Source of the DNA: Thermoplasmata archaeon
GTDB taxonomy: Archaea; Thermoplasmatota; Thermoplasmata; Sysuiplasmatales; Sysuiplasmataceae
Length of the DNA stretch: 18,146 nt
NCBI GenBank assembly: GCA_021811925.1
Contig: JAKAPY010000014.1
Coordinates: 1-18,146 of the forward strand
Direction: 5' to 3'
Shown: piece after piece, positions 1-6,596 of the stretch
Layout: each line of letters opens with the position of its first letter
Numbering within the stretch: position 1 is the stretch's first letter
Notes under the pieces: generated by a model
Told to the model about the DNA's origin: nothing
Database searches by the model: none
Seen by the model: the letters and a program-made list of their open reading frames with translations, nothing else
Position numbers and translations under genes: made by a program

Positions 1-413
1 AGAGCGTCAATGTGATAGCAAAAGTCTTATCCGTAGGAGAAGCAAAAGAAATCCCATCCAGGTTTGGACCTTCAAGGAAGGTCGCCGAAGTGCCTATAGC
101 AGACGACACGGCAAGTGTTGTTCTGAGTCTCTGGCAGGATCAAATTGGGACTGTCGGAGAGGGCGAAACAATCCAGATAGAGAATGGATATGTTTCACTT
201 GTTAAGGGTCACATCAGAGTAAACGTTGGAAAATACGGGAAAATCGCGAAGAGCGAAGTCGACGTTAGCGAGCCGAACACAGGCGTCAACGTCAGCGACA
301 AAGAGTACGAGATGCCCGAGAGGCGCCCGTACCGTGGCGGTGGCGGCGGTGGCGACAGGGGCGGAGACAGGAGAAGGTCGTTCGGCGGCCGCGGCGGCGA
401 CAGAAGGTTCTGA
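1..413 (+). CDS. Single-stranded DNA-binding protein (RPA-like OB fold), 5'-partial
   Basis: Cytoplasmic protein that binds single-stranded DNA during replication and repair. The visible part is one OB-fold of about 95 residues, with strands resembling archaeal SSBs (AKVLSVGEAKEI, VVLSLWQDQIGTV, IENGYVSLVKGHIRVNVGKYGKI), then a linker and a Gly/Arg-rich tail (RGGGGGGDRGGDRRR) ending in Phe. Such tails are common in RPA-like and RNA/ssDNA-binding proteins. A GTG at 12 could start a 133-aa product, but the frame stays open to the window edge and the residues before it (S-V-N) fit the family, where several residues precede this strand. I therefore treat the gene as starting upstream. A hairpin terminator follows. 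The family call is strong; the start is not settled. Confidence 0.85.
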   Translation, partial: SVNVIAKVLSVGEAKEIPSRFGPSRKVAEVPIADDTASVVLSLWQDQIGTVGEGETIQIENGYVSLVKGHIRVNVGKYGKIAKSEVDVSEPNTGVNVSDKEYEMPERRPYRGGGGGGDRGGDRRRSFGGRGGDRRF

Positions 414-452
414 AAAAGCATCTTCTTGTCCGGACCAACAAACCATTTACCT

Positions 453-481
453 TCGCGGTCCTAGCGGACTGCGATTATTTT
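453..481 (+). terminator. Hairpin plus T-rich tract after the SSB gene
   Basis: Bases 453-461 (TCGCGGTCC) pair with 466-474 (GGACTGCGA) as a 9-bp stem with one G-T pair and a TAGC loop. The T-rich tract TTATTTT follows at once. A second T6 run lies at 505-510. The position, 40 nt past the SSB stop and upstream of the tRNA promoter, fits transcript termination. Archaea often need only the T tract, so the role of the stem is an inference. Confidence 0.5.
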
Positions 482-528
482 CAATTTCCATGTGCTTCTT
501 GTGGTTTTTTGACGTGAGTAAGTTCAAG

Positions 529-536
529 TTAAATAT
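529..536 (+). promoter_or_regulatory. TATA box (box A) for tRNA-Phe
   Basis: TTAAATAT is centred about 28 nt before the first base of the mature tRNA at 561, the spacing expected for an archaeal TATA box with transcription starting at or just before the tRNA 5' end. The flanking sequence is less AT-rich. Confidence 0.6.
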
Positions 537-560
537 CAGTAAAGTTTACAGGAAAAATGC

Positions 561-649
561 GCCGCAGTAACTCAGACTGGGAGAGTGTGAGACTGAAGTG
601 TCCACTCACAGATATCTCAAAGTCGCCGGTTCAAATCCGGTCTGCGGCA
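561..649 (+). tRNA. tRNA-Phe (anticodon GAA) with intron
   Basis: Full cloverleaf. Acceptor GCCGCAG (561-567) pairs with CTGCGGC (642-648), with discriminator A at 649 and no encoded CCA. D stem is ACTC/GAGT (570-573, 583-586) with GG in the loop. Anticodon stem is TGAGA/TCTCA (588-592, 615-619). T arm is GCCGG-TTCAAAT-CCGGT (625-641). The anticodon region is 22 nt long. Removing 599-613 leaves the loop CTGAAGA, the classic tRNA-Phe loop with GAA at 595-597. Discriminator A also fits Phe. A T5 run at 655-659 follows. The neighbouring acetyltransferase gene ends convergently on the other strand. Confidence 0.92.
599..613 (+). other. 15-nt tRNA intron at position 37/38
   Basis: The insertion TGTCCACTCACAGAT sits between tRNA positions 37 and 38, the most common archaeal tRNA intron site, cut by the splicing endonuclease at a bulge-helix-bulge. 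CTG (593-595) pairs with CAG (609-611). The 3' bulge A-T-A (612-614) and the 5' bulge A-G-T (597-599) would be cut after their second base, which gives exactly the expected exon ends. The fourth central pair (A596/A608) is a mismatch, so the motif looks relaxed. An alternative pairing TGTGAG/CTCACA (586-591, 605-610) also exists. Confidence 0.8.
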
Positions 650-654
650 TCATC

Positions 655-659
655 TTTTT
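655..659 (+). terminator. T5 terminator of tRNA-Phe
   Basis: Five T residues lie six bases after the tRNA discriminator base. Short T runs directly after stable RNA genes are the usual archaeal termination signal. The run touches the stop of the convergent acetyltransferase gene. Confidence 0.5.
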
Positions 660-1144
660 CAGCTTTCTTCCAGGTGCCTTCCGTAGACGCTTACAATGTT
701 CCTGTACCCGAGTCCCCTGTAAAAGCCAAGCGCGATCAGGTTGGATGACGGGAATTCGGCTGAAACCATCGTGATGTTCCTCTTCTTCAGTTCCCTGTAC
801 AGTTCGGATATCAGTTTCCTGCCAAGCATTCTTCGCCTGAATTCAGGCATTACATAGAACTCGGTGATCCTTGCATCCTGTCTTGGGAGGTAATAGATCC
901 TGTCATGTATATCCGCCTTGACGATGCCGACTGCTTTCCCGCCCGCATCGGCCACCAGGAGTATGTGCTTCTTCTCCTGCCTGATTGCCTCATTGAGCGA
1001 TTCCCTTACCTCCTCCACAGGCGGGTCGGAAACCTGGAAGGTAGGGTCGAATTCCTGATTGAGCCTCTTGAGCCTGTGCATCATGTCTATAACCTGTCCC
1101 ACGTCGCTGTCCTTCATCTTCCTTACTTCTATTTCGTCACTCAT
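659..1144 (-). CDS. GNAT-family N-acetyltransferase
   Basis: A 161-aa single-domain GNAT enzyme that should transfer an acetyl group from acetyl-CoA to an amine; the substrate is unknown. The N-terminal part (IEVRKMKDSDVGQVIDMM) is the usual beta1-alpha1 of the fold. Motif A is at about residues 95-118 (ITEFYVMPEFRRRMLGRKL), with the acetyl-CoA pyrophosphate loop at 103-110. Motif B is near 134-147 (SNLIALGFYRGLGY), with a Tyr that could act as general acid. Length is normal for the family. The ATG overlaps the end of malic enzyme by 8 nt (ATGAGTGA) and has GGGAGG eight bases before it inside that gene, so the two are cotranscribed. Nothing links the functions beyond this coupling. An RimI-like protein acetylase is possible but not shown. 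Confidence 0.82.
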   Translation of the reverse strand: MSDEIEVRKMKDSDVGQVIDMMHRLKRLNQEFDPTFQVSDPPVEEVRESLNEAIRQEKKHILLVADAGGKAVGIVKADIHDRIYYLPRQDARITEFYVMPEFRRRMLGRKLISELYRELKKRNITMVSAEFPSSNLIALGFYRGLGYRNIVSVYGRHLEES

Positions 1145-2504
1145 TTTCCCCGCCTCCCGGCAAATTCTTTATGTATTTTTCCTCAAGCATCCGCCTGTAC
1201 ATGTTCCTGTTCTCTTCTATCAGTTCATGAGCGCTCTTGTAGAAACTTTCCCTTGACCCGTGCTTCCTTGCCATCCCAAGCTCGGAAGCCCTGGAGGCGA
1301 CTGCAGAAGCAACGCTCGGATACAGTTCCCATTCCTCCATCGTTGGGACTATCTTTTCAGGGCCCGGCTCCCTGACAAAATCGGCTATCTGCATGGATGC
1401 GGCCAGCATTATGTCGATGCTGACACCGGTAGCCCTTGCGTCCAGTGCACCCCTGAAGACGCCCGGAAAGACAAGGCTGTTATTTATCTGGTTGGGGAAG
1501 TCGCTCCTGCCCGTCGCAACGACTGCGGCTCCTGCATCGGTCGCCTGCCTCGGCCAGATTTCAGGCACCGGGTTTGCAAGAGCGAAGACTATTGCATCCC
1601 TGTTCATGGATGAGACCCATTCCTCCTTGATGGTTCCCGGACCCTGCCTGGAGGCTGAAAGGACAACGTCGGAGCCCCTGAAGGCATTGACAGCTTCCCC
1701 CTTCACCCTTTCAGAATTGGTGGAGAGTGCCAGCTCATACTTCCACGGGTTGTTTATCATCATGCTGTCCAGATCCTTTCTCTCGCTGTCTATAACGCCG
1801 TTTGAGTCAACCATCAATATGTTTCCGGCTTTTGCCCCAGCGGCAATAATGAGCCTGGCGGTGGCAATGTTTGCCGCCCCCGAGCCCATGAGCACGATCC
1901 TGGAGTCGGAAATCTTCTTCCCGACGACCCGGAGGGAATTTATCACTCCGGCCAGCGTTATGCAGGCGGTGCCAAGCTGGTCGTCGTGCCAGGCAGGTAT
2001 CGTGAGGGACTGCTGGAGCTTTTCCTGTATGTAGAAACATTTTGGCGACTCTATATCCTCGAGGTTGAAACCGCCAAAAGAAGGTTCAAGCGACTGCGCC
2101 ACCGAGATAAACTGGTCCCTGTCCGACACGCGGACTGGAATAGGTATCGCATTTACCGCTCCCAGATAATTGAAGATGAGCGCCTTGCCTTCCATCACGG
2201 CCATGGCGGCCTCCGGCCCGACGTTTCCAAGCCCAAGGACGCGCGTCCCGTCAGTGAGTATTGCAGCGCTGTTCCACCTGCCTGTGAGCTCAAAGGAAAG
2301 GTCCCTTTCCCTTGCTATCTCAAGAGACACCGCCGCGACTCCCGGCGTGTACCATATGGAGAAATCATTCAACTCCCTGATCGGCACCTTCGGGATTGTG
2401 TTGATCTTTCCCTTGAAGTGGCGGGAATACCTGAGTGCCAGTTTCTTGAACCGGTCGGTCCGCTGCGTCTCGCTTTCCTTCCCTTCCTTTTCCTGATCAA
2501 GCAT
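1137..2504 (-). CDS. Malic enzyme (malate dehydrogenase, oxaloacetate-decarboxylating)
   Basis: Cytoplasmic enzyme converting malate to pyruvate and CO2 while reducing NAD(P), linking the citric-acid cycle to pyruvate and NADPH supply. The 455 residues match the short prokaryotic form. The N-terminal malic domain carries YTPGVAAVS (Tyr52), MEGKA (Lys107), LEDIESPKCF (Glu149/Asp150) and WHDDQ-L-GTA (metal-binding Asp174/175). The NAD(P)-binding domain has GSGAAN at 207-212, ANPVPEIWP at 310 onward, and TGRSDFPNQINN followed by FPGVFRGALDA. One oddity is Leu where the family usually has His in HDDQHGT. The ATG is preceded by GGTGAT. It follows the subunit E-like gene by 88 bp and overlaps a GNAT gene downstream. 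Cofactor preference cannot be read from the sequence. Confidence 0.93.
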   Translation of the reverse strand: MLDQEKEGKESETQRTDRFKKLALRYSRHFKGKINTIPKVPIRELNDFSIWYTPGVAAVSLEIARERDLSFELTGRWNSAAILTDGTRVLGLGNVGPEAAMAVMEGKALIFNYLGAVNAIPIPVRVSDRDQFISVAQSLEPSFGGFNLEDIESPKCFYIQEKLQQSLTIPAWHDDQLGTACITLAGVINSLRVVGKKISDSRIVLMGSGAANIATARLIIAAGAKAGNILMVDSNGVIDSERKDLDSMMINNPWKYELALSTNSERVKGEAVNAFRGSDVVLSASRQGPGTIKEEWVSSMNRDAIVFALANPVPEIWPRQATDAGAAVVATGRSDFPNQINNSLVFPGVFRGALDARATGVSIDIMLAASMQIADFVREPGPEKIVPTMEEWELYPSVASAVASRASELGMARKHGSRESFYKSAHELIEENRNMYRRMLEEKYIKNLPGGGENE

Positions 2505-2592
2505 TTCTCATCACCAAGATTCCTGACTCTTTGGATGCGACATCATATCCGCGGCGAAATTGATCGCGCACAGGTGACCGGGTCATGGCATT

Positions 2593-3177
2593 TCACCCGA
2601 AGAGCAATTCAAGTATGCTGCCTGTCGCGGAATTCCAGTAGCTTTCAGCCAGTGATTCAAGTGTGTAATCGAGGAGCACTGTTCCGTCCCCGGATTCGGC
2701 CATAATTCCGCCCGATGCCTTGAGATCACTTACAGTCTCAAACCCGCTGACAGGGGATGCGACTTCCTCATCCCCCTCCCTGATATGCAATATTCCCGCT
2801 CCGAGGTCCGATAAGGCGCCTTCAATCAGCATTGTGGCCCACTCCTTTTTTTTCGAGTCGTCGGAGTTTTTCACCATGGACATGAATTTCTCTTTCAGAA
2901 CAGACAGACACTCCGTATGAACTTTTTCCATCATGGAAGCTACCGTGATATCCGACTTTCTCTCCGAAGCCCTTCTCATCCTGTCCACTTCCTCATAGAG
3001 CTTCATGCCGTACTCCGCCCGAATTTTCTCGATGCGTTCTCTTGTAGCAGACACTGAAGCAAGACTGTCAGCGGTTGCCTCTTTGACTATACTTTCGGCC
3101 AGGGACGCAGCATTTTCGGCTATTTCGTCTATCTTCCTCCCTGCTGGCCGTTCCATCCGGATACTGGTCAATTGCAT
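2593..3177 (-). CDS. A/V-type ATPase subunit E-like protein
   Basis: A 194-aa protein resembling the peripheral-stalk subunit E that joins the catalytic head of A-type ATP synthases to the membrane part. The first ~100 residues are a charged helix (EIAENAASLAESIVKEA and onward), as in the E coil. The C-terminal part has the subunit E signature: a Gly-Gly strand and DG turn (LKASGGIMAESGDGTVLL), then LDYTLESLAE and a final ELLFG. Length fits the family (about 185-200 aa). No other recognisable ATPase subunit lies nearby apart from the small coiled-coil gene 6 bp upstream. The start is ATG 3177; GGTGG is only 1 nt before it, so a TTG at 3171 (7-nt spacing) is also possible. It could be the cell's only subunit E or a divergent paralogue. 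Confidence 0.68.
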   Translation of the reverse strand: MQLTSIRMERPAGRKIDEIAENAASLAESIVKEATADSLASVSATRERIEKIRAEYGMKLYEEVDRMRRASERKSDITVASMMEKVHTECLSVLKEKFMSMVKNSDDSKKKEWATMLIEGALSDLGAGILHIREGDEEVASPVSGFETVSDLKASGGIMAESGDGTVLLDYTLESLAESYWNSATGSILELLFG

Positions 3178-3183
3178 TCCACC

Positions 3184-3540
3184 CTACATGACCTGCTTCT
3201 TTGCCGCCATGGAGATATCGGCGATGTACTTTCCGAAGCCGTTGAAGAGATAGTATCCCGTAGTGTCCATTCTCCTGAGAGCCCTTTCACGAAGTTCGGC
3301 GGATCTTCTCTGGCCCTCGGAAACCTTTCCTGAAAAGCACCTGTCAAGGTCCTTCCCAATGCCGGCGAGCAGGAGCCTGTTCGACTCCTTTATTTGATCT
3401 GTCGCTTTGTCAATAAGCCTCTCGGATTCGTTTTTCGCGGCCAGCCTGATTCGCATAGCTTCCAGCTCCGCCGAACAGACAAGGAGAGCCGCCTTTGCCC
3501 TTACTTCCCGCATGTTCGAGGAGGGCCTTTCGATTAGCAT
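3184..3540 (-). CDS. Small helical protein, possible ATPase stalk partner (subunit H/G-like)
   Basis: Not confidently recognised. From ATG 3540 the product is 118 aa, rich in charged residues and Ala, and predicted by eye to be mostly helix (LEAMRIRLAAKNESERLIDK, then KATDQIKESNRLLLAGIGKD). The C-terminus YLFNGFGKYIADISMAAKKQVM is less coil-like. It ends 6 bp before the subunit E-like gene. In archaeal ATPase operons a short coiled-coil subunit (H) pairs with E to form the stalk, so a stalk partner is a reasonable guess. The frame opens further upstream, but that extension (Cys/His/Ser-rich) looks non-coding. ATG 3513 is an alternative start; neither has a clear ribosome site. A TATA-like TTAAAAGG lies on the minus strand near 3606-3613. 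Confidence 0.55.
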   Translation of the reverse strand: MLIERPSSNMREVRAKAALLVCSAELEAMRIRLAAKNESERLIDKATDQIKESNRLLLAGIGKDLDRCFSGKVSEGQRRSAELRERALRRMDTTGYYLFNGFGKYIADISMAAKKQVM

Positions 3541-3640
3541 CCATATCAGCCTGTCGATTAAATGGAAATTACAAGAAGAACCAGCTTGACATGTGAAGTG
3601 TGCGCCTTTTAAGCAGCCAGGAGAACTGGAATGGTAGCGG

Positions 3641-4477
3641 CTATGGCGAAATGTCAGAGGCAAAGGGGCTCGAAGGAGGTATTCCGGCAAGCGTGAAATT
3701 TCTTCTCAGAAGGTAGAAACGCCTGTCCCGGACCGAAGCAGAGGACACGACAGTGAAGCCACGGGCAAATAGCGTGGTGAACACCTCCCTTGTCCTTCTC
3801 CTCCAGTCCACGGCCAGGCCGACATCCAGTGACTTGATCTCGCTGAAGCTGTACGGAATCTCGACGACCAGCATCTCCGCGTCAGGAAATGTTATGCCAG
3901 TAATCCTCCTGGCACCATTTTTCACCTGTTCGGTGGTGTTCACGACGGGAATTGAGAAAGGATCGAAATCTTCCGCCTTTCTTTCGACTCCGACCCACCA
4001 TTCGGCAAGAAGCCTGTCGGTCTCCACTCCCGTGTTCAGCTTGTCACGCATCACGCCGTAGAAATTGGGGCAGTATGCTCTCCCAATGGCGCCAAGCTTC
4101 CTCAGGTTGAAATTTGCGTTCAGGCCCATGAGCGGATCGAAGGTCCATGCAACAAGAGCGAAGCCGTTCTCGATTGCCCATTTCTTCTGGGCAGTCTTGA
4201 GTTCGTAGCCGATGCCCTCGTATTTCCTCTCCTCGAGGACTCCTGTCATGTGGGAATAGAGGTAGAAGAGTTCCCCCTTACGCCCAATGAACGCATACTG
4301 GAAACCAACCATTTCGCCGCCGTCGTATGCACCGAGAACAAGGCCTCCGTGGTACTTCAGCGCGTTCAGCATATCCGCGATAAAAGACTCCGGTTCCTCC
4401 ATGCCCCATGCGCTTCGGGCAATCGGAAAAATTTCCTTCATACCCTCCGGGGAAGGGACTTCTCTGATCTCAATCAT
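3641..4477 (-). CDS. COG3375-like GNAT-superfamily protein
   Basis: A 278-aa protein resembling the uncharacterised COG3375 group of predicted acyltransferases found in archaea and some bacteria. The N-terminal half is GNAT-like: IEIREVPSPEGMKEIF, VLGAYDGGEMVGFQYAF, then ELFYLYSHMTGVLEERKYEGIGYELK in the acyl-CoA loop position, with Gly-Ile-Gly in place of the common GxGxG/A. The family-specific stretch is WTFDPLMGLNANFNLRKLG followed by YCPNFYGVMRDKLNTGVETDRLLAEWW. The C-terminal half (~100 residues) is a second alpha/beta part (EIPYSFSEIKSLD, DWRRRTREVF). Substrate and pathway are unknown. The ATG at 4477 has GGTG about 8-10 nt upstream, right beside a perfect hairpin. It stands apart from its neighbours, with 100 bp after it and 394 bp before it. 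Confidence 0.75.
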   Translation of the reverse strand: MIEIREVPSPEGMKEIFPIARSAWGMEEPESFIADMLNALKYHGGLVLGAYDGGEMVGFQYAFIGRKGELFYLYSHMTGVLEERKYEGIGYELKTAQKKWAIENGFALVAWTFDPLMGLNANFNLRKLGAIGRAYCPNFYGVMRDKLNTGVETDRLLAEWWVGVERKAEDFDPFSIPVVNTTEQVKNGARRITGITFPDAEMLVVEIPYSFSEIKSLDVGLAVDWRRRTREVFTTLFARGFTVVSSASVRDRRFYLLRRNFTLAGIPPSSPFASDISP

Positions 4478-4489
4478 CCTTGCTGCACC

Positions 4490-4505
4490 GGCTCTTTCAA
4501 GAGCC
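4490..4505 (-). promoter_or_regulatory. Perfect hairpin next to the COG3375-like ribosome site
   Basis: GGCTCTT-TC-AAGAGCC is a perfect 7-bp inverted repeat with a 2-nt centre. In the minus-strand transcript it would end directly before GGTG, the probable ribosome-binding sequence 8-10 nt before the ATG at 4477. It could be a dyad operator or an RNA hairpin that controls translation. The structure is seen directly; the function is inferred. Confidence 0.4.
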
Positions 4506-4546
4506 TGCTGTAGGCATATGGCGGCGAGCTAAAGACTTTCACATGC

Positions 4547-4560
4547 TGGCACATGTGCCA
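4547..4560. promoter_or_regulatory. 14-bp perfect palindrome, candidate operator
   Basis: TGGCACATGTGCCA is a perfect palindrome located just downstream of the minus-strand TATA-like CTTTATTA (4569-4576), where a repressor would overlap the start of transcription of the COG3375-like gene. A further repeat CTTCAT-ACGGC-ATGAAG lies at 4581-4597, immediately upstream of the TATA. The SufR-type regulator encoded next door is one candidate binder, but nothing in the sequence proves it. Confidence 0.4.
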
Positions 4561-4871
4561 TGGTGCCGTAATAAAGGGAGCTTCATACGGCATGAAGGCA
4601 GAACTGTGCTTTGACCGCCTTGTTTCAGCACTGCCACCCGATCCAAGGAAGGCAAACGCCGCTCGGAACTTTTCGAGATAAATTTGGCGTGCCGTCTGCA
4701 TCTCATGGTTTGACAGTTGGTGATTTACATATGGATGTGCTTTCTGAGCTCAATGCAGGCAGGGGGCAACTACCTGACCTGCTCGGAATGAGCCTCCGGA
4801 CCAGTAACCGCCGAACGGCAATCCCGCAAGGGACGCAATGGATTGTGCAGCCGGGAGATAAGAAAATATGG

Positions 4872-5582
4872 CTACTCCGGCGCCTCGGAAGGCTGGTGGA
4901 TTCTGTCGTGTGGCTTGCGAACAATGTATCTGCACATGTGCTCTCCGTTGACCATCCAGTGAGTCCTCTCGACATCCTGGCCAAGAAGTTCCTTGAAAAG
5001 GTCGAGCTCTGAAGAGCAGGCCAGCCTGTATTTGCTTGCCACGGTCATCAGTGGACAATTGTGTTCAAGCAGTACCATGGAGCCGTCCGAAAGCCTGTTC
5101 GTCTCGGCGAGAAACCCTTCCTCCTCCCGTATTCTCGCAAGTTCCTCGACCCTCTCATCGTCTGGAACGCTATTCATCCTGGAGGAGTATCGCTGTGTCA
5201 GCTCCTGCCGCCTTTTCTCGAAGAAGTCCTTCACGCCAGACTCTCCTATCCTGTCCTCAATGAAGGAGAGAGCCGAGAGTGCGATGTAGGGATATGATGT
5301 CGGGAAAAGGTAATGTGCATCGGGTGTCAGAGAGTACCTGTATTCGGGCCTTCCTACGCCTGAACGGATGACCCTCTTCTGGACAAGCTGGTCCCTTTCC
5401 AGGTTGGTGAGATGCTTGCTGACGGCCATCTTGCTTATTCCCATGGAAGAGGAAATGTCCTTCATGCCAGCCTCACCCTTCTGCTTGATGAGTGCGATAA
5501 TCGCATTTCTGGTGGAATGGTTAGCCTTGTCCAGAAGATCTGTGTGGACAAGCTCGTTGACTTCACCATTGTTTCTTTTCAT
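4872..5582 (-). CDS. SufR-type winged-helix regulator with Fe-S cysteines
   Basis: DNA-binding regulator resembling SufR, which represses Fe-S assembly genes and senses cluster status in bacteria. From ATG 5582 it has 236 residues. A winged HTH spans about 15-85: STRNAIIALIKQKGEAGMKD, then ISSSMGISKMAVSKHLTNLE (recognition helix) and a wing ending GVGRPEYRYSLT. A long helical linker follows. The C-terminal sensor carries HNCPLMTVASKYRLACSSE and VERTHWMVNGEHMCRYIV, giving Cys176, Cys189 and Cys217 (spacings x12 and x27), the three-Cys pattern and the VERTHW..NGEH.C signature of SufR. ATG 5582 is chosen over an upstream TTG because AGGTG lies 5 nt before it. No suf genes are in the window, so its targets are unknown. 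Confidence 0.82.
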   Translation of the reverse strand: MKRNNGEVNELVHTDLLDKANHSTRNAIIALIKQKGEAGMKDISSSMGISKMAVSKHLTNLERDQLVQKRVIRSGVGRPEYRYSLTPDAHYLFPTSYPYIALSALSFIEDRIGESGVKDFFEKRRQELTQRYSSRMNSVPDDERVEELARIREEEGFLAETNRLSDGSMVLLEHNCPLMTVASKYRLACSSELDLFKELLGQDVERTHWMVNGEHMCRYIVRKPHDRIHQPSEAPE

Positions 5583-5625
5583 ATCAGCACCTGTTTGCAA
5601 ACGAGGAAGCGTAACATGGTCCGGG

Positions 5626-5633
5626 ATTAATAA
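5626..5633 (-). promoter_or_regulatory. TATA box for the SufR-type regulator
   Basis: On the minus strand TTATTAAT is centred about 48 nt before the ATG at 5582. With a start site about 25 nt downstream this gives a leader of roughly 20 nt that includes the AGGTG ribosome site. The region up to 5665 is strongly AT-rich. Confidence 0.5.
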
Positions 5634-5687
5634 GTTTTGTAATCTTTATTTTTTATTTACTGCCCGGCTGCCAGCTCGCCAGTGTCA

Positions 5688-6596
5688 TCAGATTACTAGC
5701 CCTATGGTGAAACTAATCAGTGCGGCAAGTATCCACCCGGCAACTATGAGGATAAAGGGCTTCGCCGATAAAAACCTCTCCTTGTAGGATATGCCTGCCC
5801 CGAAGAGCGCAGCGGAAAGGGTCTGCGTGTTGCTCAGCGGCAGGCCGAAGAGAGTTGCAGTTTCAACAAGTACCACCGAATCAAGCAGGGCGACGAGTGC
5901 GTTGGAGTACCTGAGAGAGAAAATATCCCTTCCGATCCTCTGAAGCCCACCTCTGCTCAGGAAGAAGCTACCGACGGGTACGGCGAGAACGGCCACAGCA
6001 ACGTTCTGCACTGAAAAACCGGCAACGGCCACGATCACGCCCATTGTGTTTGCACCGAGCACGTATGCGGCCAGAAATGATGACAGGAGAAGAAGCAGCT
6101 TGTAGGTTGAAGCCCTGCGCCAAATGTCCCTTGGTCTTGACCTGCCCAGCAGCCGGATCGACAATGCAGATGTTGCGATTGCAATCAGGGGTGCGGCGAA
6201 CCATGTCCCAATCACCGTTGTCGCGTACGCCGTGTCGATCGGCATGTGCCTCGAAACTGAAATTCCGGCTATCAGGCCGACGAGAGACATTGTCAATGAC
6301 AGCGGCACCCTGAGATAGATCCCTGATAGGAAGACTACAATTGTGACTGAAAGCGCCTCCGCCACAAGGAGATGCGATGCCGAAGGAAAGAGAAGGCTTG
6401 ACACTCTCACCATCGCACTTCCCTGCAGAAGCAGGCCCGCGATGTAGCCGGCAATGCCAATCAGTATGCCTGTCCTCTTTTTGGCCACCCCTGAACCTAT
6501 CAGTGTCCCTACACAGGCGGGAAGGTTGTTTCCAGAAACAAGTGAAACGGTGATGAAAAGGGCCACTTCAATTGCGATGAGTTCAAGCGTAGGCAT
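5688..6596 (-). CDS. PiT-family inorganic phosphate permease
   Basis: Integral membrane transporter of the PHO4/PiT family, moving inorganic phosphate with a cation. About 302 residues with roughly ten hydrophobic segments. The two family half-signatures are visible: LVSGNNLPACVGTLIGSGVA near residues 19-38, and LGANTMGVIVAVAGF near 180-194. The second is followed by LSLRYSN-like cytoplasmic sequence and LPLSNTQTLSAALFGAG, typical of PiT. It is shorter than the usual 400+ residue bacterial forms, as in several archaea, and the usual ND pair is NN/NT here, so the ion or substrate could differ. ATG 6596 overlaps the stop of the PhoU-like gene by one base (TGATG), which implies translational coupling; a GTG one codon earlier is also possible. 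Confidence 0.85.
   Translation of the reverse strand: MPTLELIAIEVALFITVSLVSGNNLPACVGTLIGSGVAKKRTGILIGIAGYIAGLLLQGSAMVRVSSLLFPSASHLLVAEALSVTIVVFLSGIYLRVPLSLTMSLVGLIAGISVSRHMPIDTAYATTVIGTWFAAPLIAIATSALSIRLLGRSRPRDIWRRASTYKLLLLLSSFLAAYVLGANTMGVIVAVAGFSVQNVAVAVLAVPVGSFFLSRGGLQRIGRDIFSLRYSNALVALLDSVVLVETATLFGLPLSNTQTLSAALFGAGISYKERFLSAKPFILIVAGWILAALISFTIGLVI

Larger units (their letters stand above)
4478..4871. other. 394-bp intergenic region without a convincing gene
   Basis: Open frames here (minus 4474-4701 and the plus frame from 4611) have unnatural compositions, no ribosome site, and overlap neighbours, so I do not call them. The region carries three perfect inverted repeats near the start of the COG3375-like gene (listed separately), a minus-strand TATA-like CTTTATTA at 4569-4576, and at 4860-4870 an A-rich stretch (T-rich on the minus strand) just past the regulator stop that could end its transcript. 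I see nothing in 4600-4855. Confidence 0.5.

Noticed and set aside
195..446. Minus-strand Ala/Pro-rich frames opposite the SSB tail
   Set aside because: They are produced by the GC-rich Gly/Arg codons of the SSB tail.
1986..2705. Plus-strand 239-aa open frame
   Set aside because: Antisense to malic enzyme across most of its length, with an Arg/His/Pro-heavy composition typical of a shadow frame.
3541..3690. 50-residue N-terminal extension of the small stalk-like protein
   Set aside because: Cys/His/Ser-rich, unlike the helical body, and overlaps the end of the upstream COG3375-like gene.
4474..4701. Minus-strand 75-aa open frame whose stop overlaps the COG3375-like start (ATGA)
   Set aside because: The overlap looks operon-like, but there is no ribosome site, the composition is unnatural, and two perfect palindromes and the likely promoter fall inside it.
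4611..5012. Plus-strand 133-aa open frame
   Set aside because: Its second half is antisense to the well-supported SufR-type gene and it has no family features.
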